A stretch of 64,000 nucleotides of DNA, from positions 1-64,000 of the forward strand of contig NZ_VKAA01000010.1 in assembly GCF_007096635.1 (NCBI RefSeq), given 5' to 3'. The stretch is from Mycolicibacterium sp. 018/SC-01/001 (lineage in GTDB: Bacteria; Actinomycetota; Actinomycetes; Mycobacteriales; Mycobacteriaceae). Shown here piece by piece: positions 34,350 through 44,997 of the stretch (positions within the stretch are counted from its first letter, which is position 1; each line of letters begins with the position of its first letter). Under the pieces are notes generated by a model. The model saw only the letters and a list, made by a program, of their open reading frames with translations. It did no database searches and was not told where the DNA came from. A program made the position numbers and the translations under genes.

Positions 34350-36323
34350 TCAGCGCCTCCGCTTGGACCCCAGGTAGTCACCGACCACCGCAGCGCCGAG
34401 CCCGTCGAGATCCGGAACCACGACGCGGCCAGCGACCCGCCGTGCGACCTGATCGATGAACCTCGCGAGCCCCGGGTCGCTACCCAGCCGGAAAATCGTC
34501 ACCTGCGCCCCCAGCTTGGCGACCTCGTCGAACCCCTTGACCGTGTGGGCGATCGTTCGCGGATGCGGCGGGTAGTCGAAGAAGACGGCGGGAGAACCGT
34601 TGCGGTCGAAATCCTCGAGATGGGCGGTCGGCTCACCGTCGGTGACGACGAGGACGACGGGTTGTGCGTTGGGGTGCCTGCGGAGGTGCCGTGTCGCCAG
34701 CGCCAGTGCATGGTGCAGGTTCGTGCCCTGCTCGTACACCCCTTCCAGGCCCGTCAGTTCAGCAGCGGTCACCGTACGTGCGTAGCGTCCGAACGCGACG
34801 ATCTGCAGGGCGTCGGACCGGAACCGGGTGCTGACGAGGTGGTTGAGCGCGAGCGCGGTCCGCTTCATCGGCAGCCAGCGGCCCTCCATCACCATCGAGA
34901 ACGAGGTGTCGACGAGCAGCGCGACCGCGGCCTGCGTGCGCGTCTCGGTCTCGGAGATCTCCACGTCGTCGACGGTGATGCTGATCGACCCGGTGCGCTC
35001 ACCCGTGCCGGCTTCGCGGAGTACGGCGTTGGTCAGCGTTCGGGTGACGTTCCACGGCTCGGTGTCTCCGAACTGCCAGGGCCTCGTCGCACCGGTCAGC
35101 TCCCCGGCGGCGCCGGCGCGACGGGTGTCACGTTCCCCGTGCCGGCCCGAGAGTTGCTGCGCCACATCGCGTAACGCGGTCTGCCCGAGCTGGCGCATCG
35201 CCTTCGGGGAGAGCCGCCACTGCCCGTCGGCGCCGCGATCGAGGAATCCCTGGTTCATCAGTGCGCGTTCGAGTTCGGCCAGCGTGCGTGCGTTCACGGC
35301 GGCTTCGTCGCCGAGCTGGCGGGCCAGCATGTCGAGGTCGACGTCGTCCATCGACGCGCCCGAATAGCTCTGCGAGAGCTGTTCCGCCAGCTGCTCGAGT
35401 TCGGCGATGTCGGCCAGTGCCTGCGCCCCTTCGCCCATACCCATCGGGTTGTCGCCGGAGAAGCGTTCCGAGGAGTTCCAATCCTCCCCCGGCCGGGCGG
35501 CCTGCAGGTGTGCGTCGAGCCGGTTCAGCGCGTTCATCAGCGACGGTGAGCCGAATGCCTGCTGCGCCAGCGAATCCAATTCGGCACGTTGGGATTCGGA
35601 CAGGCTGTTACGGAACCGCTGCGCCGCAGCCGCGCGCTTGGCCAGCGAGTCGAGCAACTCGTCGATGTTGCGCGGGTTCTCGGGGAAGAACTCGCCGTGC
35701 TTGGCCATGAAGTCATCGAAATCCTGCTGAGAGTCTTGCCCTTGTGCATGCTTGTCCAGCAGGTCGTTGAGGTCGTCGAGCATGTCGTTGACACGCTGAC
35801 GGTCCTCGTCGGTGGCGTTCTCCAGCGCCTCCTTCATGCCGGCGAACCGCTGGTCGAGCATCTCGCGGCCCATCAGGTCCTTGATCTGCTCGTACTTCTC
35901 CCGCGCCTCCTGGGACCGCCAGTCGTACTCGGCGAGTTCCTGCACGGCTTTGGCGGGTGAGGGTGACAGCGACTCCAGTTGCAGCTCACCAAATCTCGCG
36001 TCTTCGTCGAGCGCACGGGCCAGCTCTTTGCGTTCGGCGAGCACGGCCTCGTCGAGCAGTTTCTTGATGTCGGCGAGCGTGCCGTCGAGGTTGTTGCGCT
36101 GCAACAGTTCCCGGCGGCGACGGTTGGCCTCGGCCGCCAGCTTGTCGGCACCCGGCATGTTCTTCGACCCGCGGCGCAGCAGTTCCTGCAGCGCCCGCCG
36201 CGGCGACGTGCCGTCCATGACGTCCTGCCCGATGGCTTCCAGCGCTTCGCGAAGGTCGACCGGCGGGGCGAGTGGATCCGGCCCGCCGGTGTATCGCGAG
36301 TACCGCGACAAGCGCTTAACCAT
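34350..36323 (-). CDS. von Willebrand factor A domain protein (Rv0959 type)
   Basis: Large cytosolic protein of 657 residues. The N-terminal two thirds are helical and charged, with several Arg/Glu-rich segments; the C-terminal part (about 460-640) is a vWA domain with the metal-ion-dependent adhesion motif VDTSFSM and later VVTDGEPT. Together with the adjacent AAA+ ATPase it forms a MoxR/chelatase-like pair of unknown client, as in M. tuberculosis (Rv0959-Rv0958). The ATG at 36323 follows caggggga-gagtgcggca with a good ribosome site; a longer reading to 36368 lacks one. Confidence 0.85.
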   Translation of the reverse strand: MVKRLSRYSRYTGGPDPLAPPVDLREALEAIGQDVMDGTSPRRALQELLRRGSKNMPGADKLAAEANRRRRELLQRNNLDGTLADIKKLLDEAVLAERKELARALDEDARFGELQLESLSPSPAKAVQELAEYDWRSQEAREKYEQIKDLMGREMLDQRFAGMKEALENATDEDRQRVNDMLDDLNDLLDKHAQGQDSQQDFDDFMAKHGEFFPENPRNIDELLDSLAKRAAAAQRFRNSLSESQRAELDSLAQQAFGSPSLMNALNRLDAHLQAARPGEDWNSSERFSGDNPMGMGEGAQALADIAELEQLAEQLSQSYSGASMDDVDLDMLARQLGDEAAVNARTLAELERALMNQGFLDRGADGQWRLSPKAMRQLGQTALRDVAQQLSGRHGERDTRRAGAAGELTGATRPWQFGDTEPWNVTRTLTNAVLREAGTGERTGSISITVDDVEISETETRTQAAVALLVDTSFSMVMEGRWLPMKRTALALNHLVSTRFRSDALQIVAFGRYARTVTAAELTGLEGVYEQGTNLHHALALATRHLRRHPNAQPVVLVVTDGEPTAHLEDFDRNGSPAVFFDYPPHPRTIAHTVKGFDEVAKLGAQVTIFRLGSDPGLARFIDQVARRVAGRVVVPDLDGLGAAVVGDYLGSKRRR

Positions 36324-36406
36324 TGCCGCACTCTCCCCCTGCGCTCCGCGCGGGTGGTACCCCCACACCGCGGCTCGTCCCTCGCCGCTTCATCGTCGTA
36401 CGGCGG

Positions 36407-37819
36407 TCAGCCATAGACGGTTTCGCCCTCTCCAGACACCTTGTCGATGCGCTTGGCCAGATACAGAGCCTCGAGGGCCAGCTCGATCGCGGCCGCCCGC
36501 TGACCCTCCGTGGACGCCTCGAGCCGGCTCTGGATCTCGGCGACGGCGGGCACCTCGGGCACCGCGTCGAGCACCTCCCGTGCCGACACCCGCTCCCCCG
36601 TCGTCACGGGCGAACCGCTCTCCACAGCGGTGACGATCGGGCCGACGTCGATGCCGCCGAGCAGCCGCTGGGCGGTCTCGGCTGTGGCCCGCCGCAGCAG
36701 GTGCTCGAGCACCGCCTGCTCGCGCCCCTCCTCGCCGGACTCGAACTCCAGCTTGCCGCGCAGCACGTCGATCACGGTGCCGAGGTCGACGACGCGCGCC
36801 ACCGGGTCCTGTTCACCGAGCAGCGCCGCGCGGTGCCGTGCGGACGCGGCGACGGTCTCTGCGGCGGCGATCGCGAAGCGCGCCGAGACGCCCGAGCGCT
36901 GGTCGATCGCGGTGGATTCGCGCAGCGCCCGGGCGAACCGCGCCAGGATCGCCAGCAGGTATGCGGGTACCTCGGCGGCGAGGTGTGCTTCCTGGGTGAT
37001 GACGCCGACCTCGGCGTCGAGCTCGAGCGGGTAGTGGGTCCGGATCTCCGCGCCGAAGCGGTCCTTGAGCGGGGTGATGATGCGCCCGCGGTTGGTGTAG
37101 TCCTCGGGGTTGGCGCTCGCGACGACGAGCACGTCGAGCGGCAGCCGCAGCGTGTAGCCGCGGACCTGGATGTCGCGCTCCTCCATCACGTTGAGCATCG
37201 CGACCTGGATGCGCTCGGCGAGGTCGGGTAGCTCGTTGACCGCGACGATGCCGCGGTGCGCCCGCGGGATCAGGCCGTAGGCGATGGTCTCCGGATCGCC
37301 GAGGCTGCGGCCCTCGGCCACCTTGATCGGGTCGATGTCGCCGACGAGGTCGGCCACGCTGGTGTCGGGGGTGGCGAGCTTCTCGGTGTAGCGCTCGCTG
37401 CGGTGCCGCCACGCGATGGGTAGGTCGTCGCCGGAGTCGGCGGCACGCCGGATCGACTCCGGGGTGATGGGGCTGTAGGGGTGCTCACCCAGTTCCGCGC
37501 CGGCGATCACCGGTGTCCACTCGTCGAGCAGTCCGCTCAATGCACGCAGCAGGCGCGTCTTGCCCTGCCCTCGCTCACCGAGCAGCACCATGTCGTGGCC
37601 GGCGATCAGCGCCCGTTCGAGCTGCGGGATGACCGTGTCGTCGAAGCCGAGGATGCCCGGCCAGATCTGTTCGGCGGTAGCCCCTGAGCTCAGCGCGGCC
37701 AGCAGATTCTCCCGGATCTCGGCCTTGACGCTGCGCTCCTGATGCCCCGAGGCACGCAGCTCGCCGACGGTGCGGGGCAGGTCTGCGGTGGCGGGCGAGG
37801 GTTGGAAAGCTGAAGTCAC
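36407..37819 (-). CDS. MoxR/magnesium-chelatase-like AAA+ ATPase
   Basis: AAA+ ATPase of 470 residues. Walker A is GERGQGKTRLL, Walker B GIVAVNELPDL, and the sensor/helix block ASANPEDYTNRGRIITPLKDRFG closely follows bacterial chelatase-type subunits. It lies upstream of the vWA gene on the same strand with an 83-base gap, and the two are likely partners: the ATPase remodels a client that the vWA protein recruits. Not a true cobalt or magnesium chelatase subunit on context. It follows purH on the same strand after a hairpin-rich gap. Confidence 0.87.
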   Translation of the reverse strand: MTSAFQPSPATADLPRTVGELRASGHQERSVKAEIRENLLAALSSGATAEQIWPGILGFDDTVIPQLERALIAGHDMVLLGERGQGKTRLLRALSGLLDEWTPVIAGAELGEHPYSPITPESIRRAADSGDDLPIAWRHRSERYTEKLATPDTSVADLVGDIDPIKVAEGRSLGDPETIAYGLIPRAHRGIVAVNELPDLAERIQVAMLNVMEERDIQVRGYTLRLPLDVLVVASANPEDYTNRGRIITPLKDRFGAEIRTHYPLELDAEVGVITQEAHLAAEVPAYLLAILARFARALRESTAIDQRSGVSARFAIAAAETVAASARHRAALLGEQDPVARVVDLGTVIDVLRGKLEFESGEEGREQAVLEHLLRRATAETAQRLLGGIDVGPIVTAVESGSPVTTGERVSAREVLDAVPEVPAVAEIQSRLEASTEGQRAAAIELALEALYLAKRIDKVSGEGETVYG

Positions 37820-37843
37820 CTCTCCACGCTACGACTGTTCCCC

Positions 37844-37903
37844 GCGAGCGCGCGTGTCTGCGCGCAACACACCGCCGCACGCAGGCATTTTGCGCACGCT
37901 CGC
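37844..37903. repeat. 60-bp imperfect palindrome after purH
   Basis: GCGAGCG (37844-37850) and CGCTCGC (37897-37903) bracket a region with further partial symmetry (GTGTCTGCGCGC against GCACGCAGGCA). It lies 9 bases beyond the purH stop and before the next gene. The composition resembles dispersed mycobacterial intergenic elements and it may act as the purH terminator. Only one copy is in this window. Confidence 0.4.
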
Positions 37904-37911
37904 CGTGATCG

Positions 37912-39483
37912 TCAGTGCGCGAAGTGGCGCGCTCCGGTCAGGTACAGCGTGATCCCGGCGTTCGCGGCCGCCGCGGTGACCTCGTCGTCGCGCACGGAAC
38001 CGCCCGGGTGCACGACGGCGGTGACGCCGGCAGCGGTCAGCACCTCCAGCCCGTCGGGGAACGGGAAGAACGCATCCGAGGAGGCCACCGCACCCTGGGT
38101 GCGGTCGCCGGCCCGCTCGACGGCCAGGCGCGCCGCATCCACGCGGTTGACCTGACCCATGCCGACGCCGACGGTCGCGCCGTCCTTGGCGATCACGATC
38201 GCGTTGGACTTGACCGCCCGGCACGTCCGCCACGCGAACACCAGGTCCGCGAGCATCGCCTCATCGGCAGGCGTGCCGGTGGCCAGCGTCCAGTTCGCGG
38301 GATCGTCGCCCGCCGCGTCCACCGCGTCGCGCTGCTGCACCAGCAGGCCGCCGCTGACCTGACGGAACTCCGTGCCGCCGTCCTGCGGCTCGGACGCCAC
38401 CAGGATGCGGATGTTCTTCTTGCCGCGCAGCACGTCCACGGCGCCGGGTTCGTAGGCGGGCGCGACGATCACCTCGGTGAAGATCCCCGCGACCGTCTCG
38501 GCCATCTCGACGCTGACCTCGGTGTTGGTGGCGATCACCCCGCCGAACGCCGACAGCGGATCGCATTCGTGGGCTTTGCGGTGCGCATCGGCCACCGACA
38601 CCGACGACACGGCGATGCCACAGGGGTTGGCGTGCTTGATGATCGCCACGCAGATGCCCTCGTGGTCGAACGCCGCCCGCCAGGCCGCGTCGGCATCGGT
38701 GTAGTTGTTGTACGACATCTCCTTGCCGTGCAACTGTTCCGCCTGGGCCAGACCGGGCCAGCCGCCGTCATCGCTGTAGATCGCCGCCTGCTGGTGCGGG
38801 TTCTCCCCGTACCGGAGCACCGCACTGCGCCGGAACGTCGCCCCGAACCACGGCGGCAGAGCAGAGGCGCCCTCTTCGGGCGCCAGCACCGTCTCCATCC
38901 AGGACGCCACGGCCACGTCGTACTCCGCGGTGTGCCGGAAAGCCAACGACGCCAGCTTCTTTCGCTCGGCCAGGGTGAACCCGCCTGCGCGGACAGCGGC
39001 CAGCACGCCGTCGTAGCCCAGCGGTTCGACGACCACCGCCACACTGGGATGGTTCTTGGCCGCGGCGCGCACCATCGACGGACCGCCGATGTCGATCTGC
39101 TCCACGCACTCGTCGACGCCGGCCCCCGAATTCACGGTCTGGGTGAAGGGATACAGGTTCACGACCACGAGCTCGAACGCCTCGACGCCGAGGTCCTCGA
39201 GCGCCGACACATGCTCGGCTTTGCGCTGATCGGCGAGCAGCCCGGCGTGCACGCGGGGATGCAGCGTCTTCACCCGGCCGTCGAGAACCTCCGGGAAGCC
39301 AGTCACCTCTTCCACCGGAGTGACCGGAACACCCGCATCGGCAATGGTTTTCGCGGTCGATCCCGTCGACACGATGCTGACCCCGGCCTCGTGCAGGCCC
39401 TGGGCCAACGGCACCAGACCGGTCTTGTCGTAGACGCTGATCAGGGCACGACGGATACGCCGCCTGCCGTCGTCGTCGGTCAT
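37912..39483 (-). CDS. purH: bifunctional AICAR transformylase/IMP cyclohydrolase
   Basis: Catalyses the last two steps of IMP synthesis, 523 residues. The cyclohydrolase domain (about 1-200) has [23 protein letters not shown] and NIDIGGPS-like [17 protein letters not shown]; the transformylase domain carries [21 protein letters not shown] and the terminal [12 protein letters not shown] overlaps the purN stop (ATGA), so PurN and PurH are made from one message, matching use of 10-formyl-THF by both. Confidence 0.97.
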   Translation of the reverse strand: MTDDDGRRRIRRALISVYDKTGLVPLAQGLHEAGVSIVSTGSTAKTIADAGVPVTPVEEVTGFPEVLDGRVKTLHPRVHAGLLADQRKAEHVSALEDLGVEAFELVVVNLYPFTQTVNSGAGVDECVEQIDIGGPSMVRAAAKNHPSVAVVVEPLGYDGVLAAVRAGGFTLAERKKLASLAFRHTAEYDVAVASWMETVLAPEEGASALPPWFGATFRRSAVLRYGENPHQQAAIYSDDGGWPGLAQAEQLHGKEMSYNNYTDADAAWRAAFDHEGICVAIIKHANPCGIAVSSVSVADAHRKAHECDPLSAFGGVIATNTEVSVEMAETVAGIFTEVIVAPAYEPGAVDVLRGKKNIRILVASEPQDGGTEFRQVSGGLLVQQRDAVDAAGDDPANWTLATGTPADEAMLADLVFAWRTCRAVKSNAIVIAKDGATVGVGMGQVNRVDAARLAVERAGDRTQGAVASSDAFFPFPDGLEVLTAAGVTAVVHPGGSVRDDEVTAAAANAGITLYLTGARHFAH

Positions 39484-40109
39484 CCTATGGTCGCCTTTCG
39501 TCCCGTCCAGGTGACGCCGCGGGTGGCCAGCGCCGCCAGGACATCCACCAGAAGTTCTCGTTCGATCACTTTGATCCGTTCGTGCAGGGTGGCCTCATCG
39601 TCGTCGTCGAGCACGGGCACCGCCTGCTGCGCGACGATCGGGCCGGTGTCGGTGCCCGCGTCGACGAGGTGGACGGTGCAGCCGCTGATGCGGACGCCGT
39701 AGGCGAGCGCATCGGCGACGGCGTGCGCACCGGGGAACGCGGGCAACAGTGCGGGGTGGGTGTTGACCACCCGGCCGGGGAACCGCGAAAGAAATTCCGG
39801 GCCAAGGATTTTCATGAATCCTGCCGACACGACCAGGTCCGGCTCGAACGCTGCCGTCGCCGCGGTGAGCGCGGTGTCCCAGGCGGCGCGGTCGGGATGG
39901 GCACGCAGCGACACGGTGAACGTCGGGATCGACGCCGCCTCGGCGATCTGGATGGCACGACAGTCGCGGTCCGCACCGACGGCGACGACGCGCGCGGGGT
40001 AAGCATCGACCGCGGCTTCGAGCAGCGACGCGAGGAGCGAGCCGGTGCCAGAGGCCAGGACCACGAGCCGCGACGGCGCGCTCGGGGGGACCCGGACCGG
40101 TGGCTGCAC
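39480..40109 (-). CDS. purN: phosphoribosylglycinamide formyltransferase
   Basis: Transfers a formyl group from 10-formyl-THF to GAR in purine synthesis, 209 residues. It starts [20 protein letters not shown] (GTG at 40109), close to M. tuberculosis PurN; ASGTGSLL binds phosphate, and [16 protein letters not shown] and [12 protein letters not shown] contain the catalytic His and Asp. Upstream it follows the PerM-like gene by 10 bases, so the three genes probably share a transcript. Confidence 0.96.
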   Translation of the reverse strand: MQPPVRVPPSAPSRLVVLASGTGSLLASLLEAAVDAYPARVVAVGADRDCRAIQIAEAASIPTFTVSLRAHPDRAAWDTALTAATAAFEPDLVVSAGFMKILGPEFLSRFPGRVVNTHPALLPAFPGAHAVADALAYGVRISGCTVHLVDAGTDTGPIVAQQAVPVLDDDDEATLHERIKVIERELLVDVLAALATRGVTWTGRKATIG

Positions 40110-40119
40110 GGCTGGAAGC

Positions 40120-41514
40120 CTAGTGGGTGGAGCCGTCGCGACCCGAACGCGTGTCATCGTCGGCCACGAAATGGTCCTCGGGGTCGGCGAAGTCGGCGAG
40201 GTCCGGGGCCGCGGCGTCCTCACGCATCGGGGTCGGCTCGGGAGCCGGCACCGGAACGGGGTCCGGGTCGGGCGGCTCGGGCAGGATCACGGTGTCGGGC
40301 TCTGCCTCGGGTGTGTCCACGTCATCGTCACGGGGCTCGTCGTCCACAGCCACCGCCGGCGCGGGCCTGCGCACCCGGGGTGCGAAACCGCCCGACATGG
40401 CCACGGTCAGCGCGCCGATGCCGGCGAACCAGACGAAGACGGCGGGCCCGAAGGTCGCGTGGTCGACGCCCACGTCTCCGAAGTTCCCCAGCGGCCCTCC
40501 CCCCGCGTAGCCCAGCAGCGCCATCGCGGCAGCACCCACCGCAGCGGCCACCACAACCTTCCCCAGCGCCTGCAGCGGTGGTAGCGGCCGGCGCGCACAC
40601 TGCTGCCCGAGTGCGACACCGGACACCGCGCCGACGATCAGCAGCGCCACCCAGACCGGACCCAGTGGCGGGGTGGGCACCGCGGCGAGCACAGGCAGAG
40701 CCGGCATGTCACCGCCCAGCACCGTGAAGGCGCTGAACGTCGCCAATCCGACGTGAGCGCTGGAACCCACCGCCACGGCCGCCGCGCCGACCACCACATT
40801 GGGCAGATACAGCAGCGACAGCAGCGTGAGGCTCAACTGCCCGAACAGCGAATCGGTGATCGAGTACAGATCGTGCATCGTCGACCAGTGCACGACCAGA
40901 GAGCCCGCCACCACTGCGGCCGACAGCGCCGAGAGCGCGAGCACACCGACGCCCGCAGCGCGGAACGCATCGGGCAACCAGCCGGGCAGCGGCGGCCGTA
41001 GCAGTCGCCGGCCCAGCCGCGATCCGACCCCCAGCGCCGCACCCAGCAGGTGCACGGTCAGCACGCTCGCGAACGCCCGCGAGGCATCGGGTGTCTGCAA
41101 CTCCGTCAGCACCGACGCCGCATCGTGAATCACCGCCAGGCACAACGCCGCGATCAGCAGCGGGCCGCCCAGCGCCGAGGCCACCACCCAGCGGGTCACG
41201 AACCAGGACGTGTGCGTCACCGCCGACGCCGTGGCGCGTGCGGTGCCGTAGACCATCAACAGGGCGGGTAGCAGCGGCATCACGCCGAGCGCGCTGCCCC
41301 CGATCGACACCGGCACCTGGTGCACACCCAGCCACATGCTGGCGATGGCACCGAGCGCGCCGGTCATGTCGCTGTTGGCGATCAGCAGCTGGATCAGCAC
41401 CACCGCCGCGATGACGACCAGCGCGACCAGCGATGGTCCGAATGCCACCCTGAGCAGTTCCCGCGCCTGGCGCGGGCCTGCTGGCGTGTCACCCGCGCGT
41501 GGGGCTGTGTTCAC
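40120..41514 (-). CDS. PerM-like integral membrane protein (DUF6350)
   Basis: Polytopic membrane protein of about 464 residues with some eight to ten predicted transmembrane segments and an acidic, Pro-rich cytoplasmic C-terminal tail (last ~90 residues). It corresponds to Rv0955 (PerM), which in M. tuberculosis supports cell division through FtsB and survival in chronic infection. The start is uncertain: the GTG at 41514 has aggag about 11 bases upstream; an ATG at 41565 is also open. The next gene upstream is the 34-kDa-antigen-like membrane protein, another divisome-associated candidate. Confidence 0.8.
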   Translation of the reverse strand: MNTAPRAGDTPAGPRQARELLRVAFGPSLVALVVIAAVVLIQLLIANSDMTGALGAIASMWLGVHQVPVSIGGSALGVMPLLPALLMVYGTARATASAVTHTSWFVTRWVVASALGGPLLIAALCLAVIHDAASVLTELQTPDASRAFASVLTVHLLGAALGVGSRLGRRLLRPPLPGWLPDAFRAAGVGVLALSALSAAVVAGSLVVHWSTMHDLYSITDSLFGQLSLTLLSLLYLPNVVVGAAAVAVGSSAHVGLATFSAFTVLGGDMPALPVLAAVPTPPLGPVWVALLIVGAVSGVALGQQCARRPLPPLQALGKVVVAAAVGAAAMALLGYAGGGPLGNFGDVGVDHATFGPAVFVWFAGIGALTVAMSGGFAPRVRRPAPAVAVDDEPRDDDVDTPEAEPDTVILPEPPDPDPVPVPAPEPTPMREDAAAPDLADFADPEDHFVADDDTRSGRDGSTH

Positions 41515-41594
41515 GGATCGGGCCGCTCCTGGAATGACGCTCTCGGACGCGCGACGGTCACGCACGCGCGCTTGAGACTACGACGCGCTCGCGG

Positions 41595-42497
41595 CTACGA
41601 CGAGGATTGACCCGACTGCGACGACGGCGACGGCTGCTGTTGGGTGGGCACCTGCGTCGTCGGAGTGTTGCTCGCCGGCGGCTGCCCGTAGGTCGGGTAG
41701 CCGGTGGGGGGCGTCGGCGAACCGGACTGGCCCGGCTGCTGCTGTGCGCCGGAGGACTGCGACGGCTGGCCCGACGGGGAGGTGGCGGGGAACCCGCCCG
41801 TGGTGGGACCGGAACTCGGGTATCCGCCGTACGGCGTCGGGTAACCGGGACGCTGCTGCGGCTGACCGGGCTGGCCGTGCTGCGGCTGGCCTGGCTGCTG
41901 GCCAGGCTGCTGACCGTAGTAGGAGCCGGGGTACTGGCCGTACTGGGGCTGTTCGTACTTCGGCCGCGGGGTCGGCGGGGTGAGGATGCCGGCGTCGAAC
42001 AGCAGCACGACGACCGCGACAGCGGCCTGCAGCAGGGTGAACGCGGTCACCAGCCACAACCCCCAGGCGACGGTGGTGCCGCTGGGCTTGTTCAGCACCT
42101 CCGAGATCACCAGCAGGAAGCCGAGCACAGAGGCGACGGCGGCCACCGCGACGCGGCTCTTCTGCTTGGGCAGTAGCCCGACCCCGGCGATCAGCGCGCC
42201 GAGCAACGATGCGACGACGGCGATGCCCAGGCCGACCGAGCTGCCGCTGAGCTCTCCCAGGCCGGGGAAGTCGGAGGACTCGACGGTGAACTGCGGCGCG
42301 AAGTACGACAGGTACGCGAGCAGACCGAGACCGGCGACAGCCGCGCTCAGGTACTCGGGCAGCTTGCTCGGGCCCTCGGAACCGGGGCTGGGCTCACCCA
42401 CACGGGCGAACTGCTGCGTCGGGGCGCTGAACTGCGTGGTGGGCTGCTGGCCGGGCTGGTAGCCGTGGCCTCCGGTCGGGCCTTGCGGATACGACAT
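41595..42497 (-). CDS. DUF5336 membrane protein, 34-kDa antigen type
   Basis: Membrane protein of 300 residues: a Gly/Gln/Pro-rich N-terminal 45 residues, four transmembrane helices (about 48-165; LPEYLSAAVAGLGLLAYL is the first) and a long Pro/Gln/Gly/Ser-rich C-terminal tail with repeated GQ/PGQ units (about 180-300). The layout matches Rv0954 and the M. avium 34-kDa antigen. The C-terminal tail is low-complexity and prone to length variation. ATG at 42497 has acaggagaggtc as ribosome site. Confidence 0.85.
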   Translation of the reverse strand: MSYPQGPTGGHGYQPGQQPTTQFSAPTQQFARVGEPSPGSEGPSKLPEYLSAAVAGLGLLAYLSYFAPQFTVESSDFPGLGELSGSSVGLGIAVVASLLGALIAGVGLLPKQKSRVAVAAVASVLGFLLVISEVLNKPSGTTVAWGLWLVTAFTLLQAAVAVVVLLFDAGILTPPTPRPKYEQPQYGQYPGSYYGQQPGQQPGQPQHGQPGQPQQRPGYPTPYGGYPSSGPTTGGFPATSPSGQPSQSSGAQQQPGQSGSPTPPTGYPTYGQPPASNTPTTQVPTQQQPSPSSQSGQSSS

Positions 42498-42646
42498 GAC
42501 CTCTCCTGTGGTGTGCGGGCCCCCGCATCGACATCATCAGTTGAGAGACGTCAACGCAGGCGACTGCGATCCGACGGACCGCCTGAGCGATTCGATGAAC
42601 CACGCTAGCGCACGTCGCTGAGGACCCCACCGGGCGGCGGCGGCCG

Positions 42647-43777
42647 TCAGGCGGGGATCAGCACCGGTGTGTCGGTCGCCGACCGCTCGGCAGCCTCGAT
42701 CTCACGGACCAGCGGCAGCACCTTGGCGCCGAAGTATTCGATCTCCTCCTGGAAGTGCAGGAAACCGCCGAGGATCAGGTCGACGCCTCGCTTGCGGTAG
42801 GCCGCGATGCGTTCCGCGATCTGTTCCGGGGTGCCGATCAGCTGGGTGCGGAAGCCGTCGTTGTACTGCACGAGGTCCTCGAACGACGAGTCGGCCCACA
42901 TTCCCTTCCTGTCGCCGGTCGCGTTGCCGGCCTGCTGCACGGCCGAGCGGAATCCCTCGACTGCGGGTCGGTTGGCCTTCTCCACGATCTCCCGCAGCAC
43001 GTCCTTGGCTTCTTTCTCGGTGTCCCTGGCGATGATGAAGCCGTTCAGACCGAACTTGACCTCGCGTCCGGCATCCCGGGCATGGTCGCGGACGTCGACG
43101 ATCTGTTCGGTGACGCCGTCGAAATCCTTGCCGTTCGAGAAGTACCAGTCGGCGTAGCGGCCGCCGTTGCGGCGGGCCGCGGTGGAGTTGCCGCCCTGGA
43201 AGATCTCCGGGTTGGGCCGCTCCGGCGTGTTGACCGGCTTGGGCTTGAGCGTGAACTCGTGGATGCGGTAGAAGTCGCCGCGGAAGTCGACATCGTCCTC
43301 GGTCCAGATCTTGCGGAGGACCTGCAGGAACTCGGCGCTGCGCCGGTAGCGCTCGTCGTGTTCGAGCCACGGCTCACCGAGGTGGGTGAACTCGTCCTTG
43401 AACCATCCGGACACCACGTTGACGGCGAACCGGCCGCCGGAGAGCTGGTCGGCGGTGGCGCCGAGTTTGGCCAGTACGCCGGGCTGCCAGAGGCCCGGGT
43501 GGACGGCGGCGATGACCTTGAGCCGCTGGGTGGCCAGCAGCAGCGCGAGGCTGAAGCTCGTCGACTCGTGCTGGTACTCCGCGCCGTAGCTGGCCTCGTA
43601 GCGCACCTGCGACAGCGCGTAGTCGAAACCGTTGTTCTCGGCGGTCTGGGCGAGCTTGACGTTGTAGTCGTAGTTCCAGTCGGTGCGCTGCTCGATGTCA
43701 CTGACCACCAGGCCGCCACTGACGTTGGGCACCCAGTAGGCGAAGGAGACGTTCTCGGCGATGCGTTCGGTCGTCAT
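42647..43777 (-). CDS. flavin-dependent monooxygenase, SfnG-like
   Basis: Luciferase-like (LLM) monooxygenase of 376 residues, closest in appearance to dimethylsulfone monooxygenase SfnG, which releases methanesulfinate for sulfur use with FMNH2. Family features: SFAYWVPNVSGGLVVS, NNGFDYALSQVRYEASYG, VVSGWFKDEF and the GTPEQIAERIAAYRKRGVDL end block. No flavin reductase or other sulfonate gene is nearby. The ATG at 43777 is chosen for family similarity; its ribosome site is weak. It belongs to an accessory stretch not found at this place in M. tuberculosis. Confidence 0.82.
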   Translation of the reverse strand: MTTERIAENVSFAYWVPNVSGGLVVSDIEQRTDWNYDYNVKLAQTAENNGFDYALSQVRYEASYGAEYQHESTSFSLALLLATQRLKVIAAVHPGLWQPGVLAKLGATADQLSGGRFAVNVVSGWFKDEFTHLGEPWLEHDERYRRSAEFLQVLRKIWTEDDVDFRGDFYRIHEFTLKPKPVNTPERPNPEIFQGGNSTAARRNGGRYADWYFSNGKDFDGVTEQIVDVRDHARDAGREVKFGLNGFIIARDTEKEAKDVLREIVEKANRPAVEGFRSAVQQAGNATGDRKGMWADSSFEDLVQYNDGFRTQLIGTPEQIAERIAAYRKRGVDLILGGFLHFQEEIEYFGAKVLPLVREIEAAERSATDTPVLIPA

Positions 43778-43839
43778 GGTGTGCCATCGAAGCGTCACCA
43801 CAACCGCGCGTCACCGGTATGGATCGCGGTGAGGCGAAG

Positions 43840-44997
43840 TCAGTCCATGACGATCGGGGTGGCCTCGATGCCGTTGAAGCGCGACGCTGTGACGGCCGTG
43901 TAGGCGCCCATCATCGGGCTGACGAGGACGTCGCCGACCGCGAGTGCGGGTATCGGGTAGTCCGGGGCGATCACGTCGGCGCTGTCGCACGTCGGGCCCG
44001 CGAGCGTGGCCGGGTGCAGGCTCTGCTCGCCGGTGGTCAATTCGCTCAGCGCCAGGATCGGCGGATGCACGTCCTCGGTCATCACATTCGAGTAGCTCCC
44101 GTAGAGCCCGTCGTCGAGGTAGTGCCAGAGCCGCCCGGACCGCTCTGCGCTGCCCACGACCGCGGTGAGCAAGGTCATGGCTTCGGCGGCCAGGAACCGA
44201 CCGGGTTCGCAGAGCAGCGTGAACTCGTCACGCCGTGCCCCGAGGACGTCGTCGACGATGGAGCCGATCTCCTCGATCGGCGGCGCGTCCTCGCGGTAGC
44301 TGACCGGGAACCCGCCGCCGATGTCGAGCACCCGGGTGGGCACGCCGAGTGCGGCGTCCAGGTGGCCGGTCAGGTCGAGGGTGCGCTGTAGCGCATGGCG
44401 GAACGGTTCGGTGGAGGCGCTCTGGCTGCCGACGTGGAAGCTGAACCCGGCGAATCCGACGCCGCTGGTCAGAACGTGTTTGACGAGCAGTTCCGCGTCG
44501 GCCGGCGCGACACCGAATTTCGCGGACAGGTCCGATTTCGCCGCGGGGTTGGGAAACGACAGCCGGACCAGCAGGTCGATGTCGGCGGGGCGACCGGCGA
44601 ACTTCTGCACCTCGGCGACGTTCTCGACGACGAACGTGCGGATGCCGGCGGCGTAGGCGTGGTCGATGTCGGCCGGCTTCTTGATCGGGTTGGTGTGGAT
44701 GGCGCGATGCAGGGGGAGGCCGAGGGAGCCGAGCAGATCGACTTCGCCCCGCGTCGCCACGTCGAAACCGGCGCCGCAGATCGCGACGGTCGACAGCACG
44801 ACCGGATGCGGCAGCGCCTTGACGGCGTAGTGGACGTCGAACCCCGGGAGCGCGCGCTGCAGTTCCCGCAGACGCCGCGCCACGAGGTGCGGTTCGAGTA
44901 CGAGTAGTGGTGTGCCGTGCTTCCGGGCCAACTGCGTCCACCGCGGTGCGCTGGCGCGCAGCTGTTCACGCAGTTGAGACCGTCGGTGCGAGTTCAT
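43840..44997 (-). CDS. PLP-dependent ornithine/diamino acid decarboxylase
   Basis: Fold-type III decarboxylase of 385 residues. Lys60 in HYAVKA is the PLP Schiff-base lysine; the glycine loop DIGGGFPVSY binds the phosphate; Cys337 in GPTCDSAD is the C-terminal catalytic cysteine of ornithine-decarboxylase-type enzymes, and YGSYSNV resembles them as well. Putrescine formation from ornithine is the likeliest reaction; lysine or diaminopimelate cannot be ruled out. The start lies 32 bases inside the upstream membrane-protein gene. Confidence 0.82.
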   Translation of the reverse strand: MNSHRRSQLREQLRASAPRWTQLARKHGTPLLVLEPHLVARRLRELQRALPGFDVHYAVKALPHPVVLSTVAICGAGFDVATRGEVDLLGSLGLPLHRAIHTNPIKKPADIDHAYAAGIRTFVVENVAEVQKFAGRPADIDLLVRLSFPNPAAKSDLSAKFGVAPADAELLVKHVLTSGVGFAGFSFHVGSQSASTEPFRHALQRTLDLTGHLDAALGVPTRVLDIGGGFPVSYREDAPPIEEIGSIVDDVLGARRDEFTLLCEPGRFLAAEAMTLLTAVVGSAERSGRLWHYLDDGLYGSYSNVMTEDVHPPILALSELTTGEQSLHPATLAGPTCDSADVIAPDYPIPALAVGDVLVSPMMGAYTAVTASRFNGIEATPIVMD

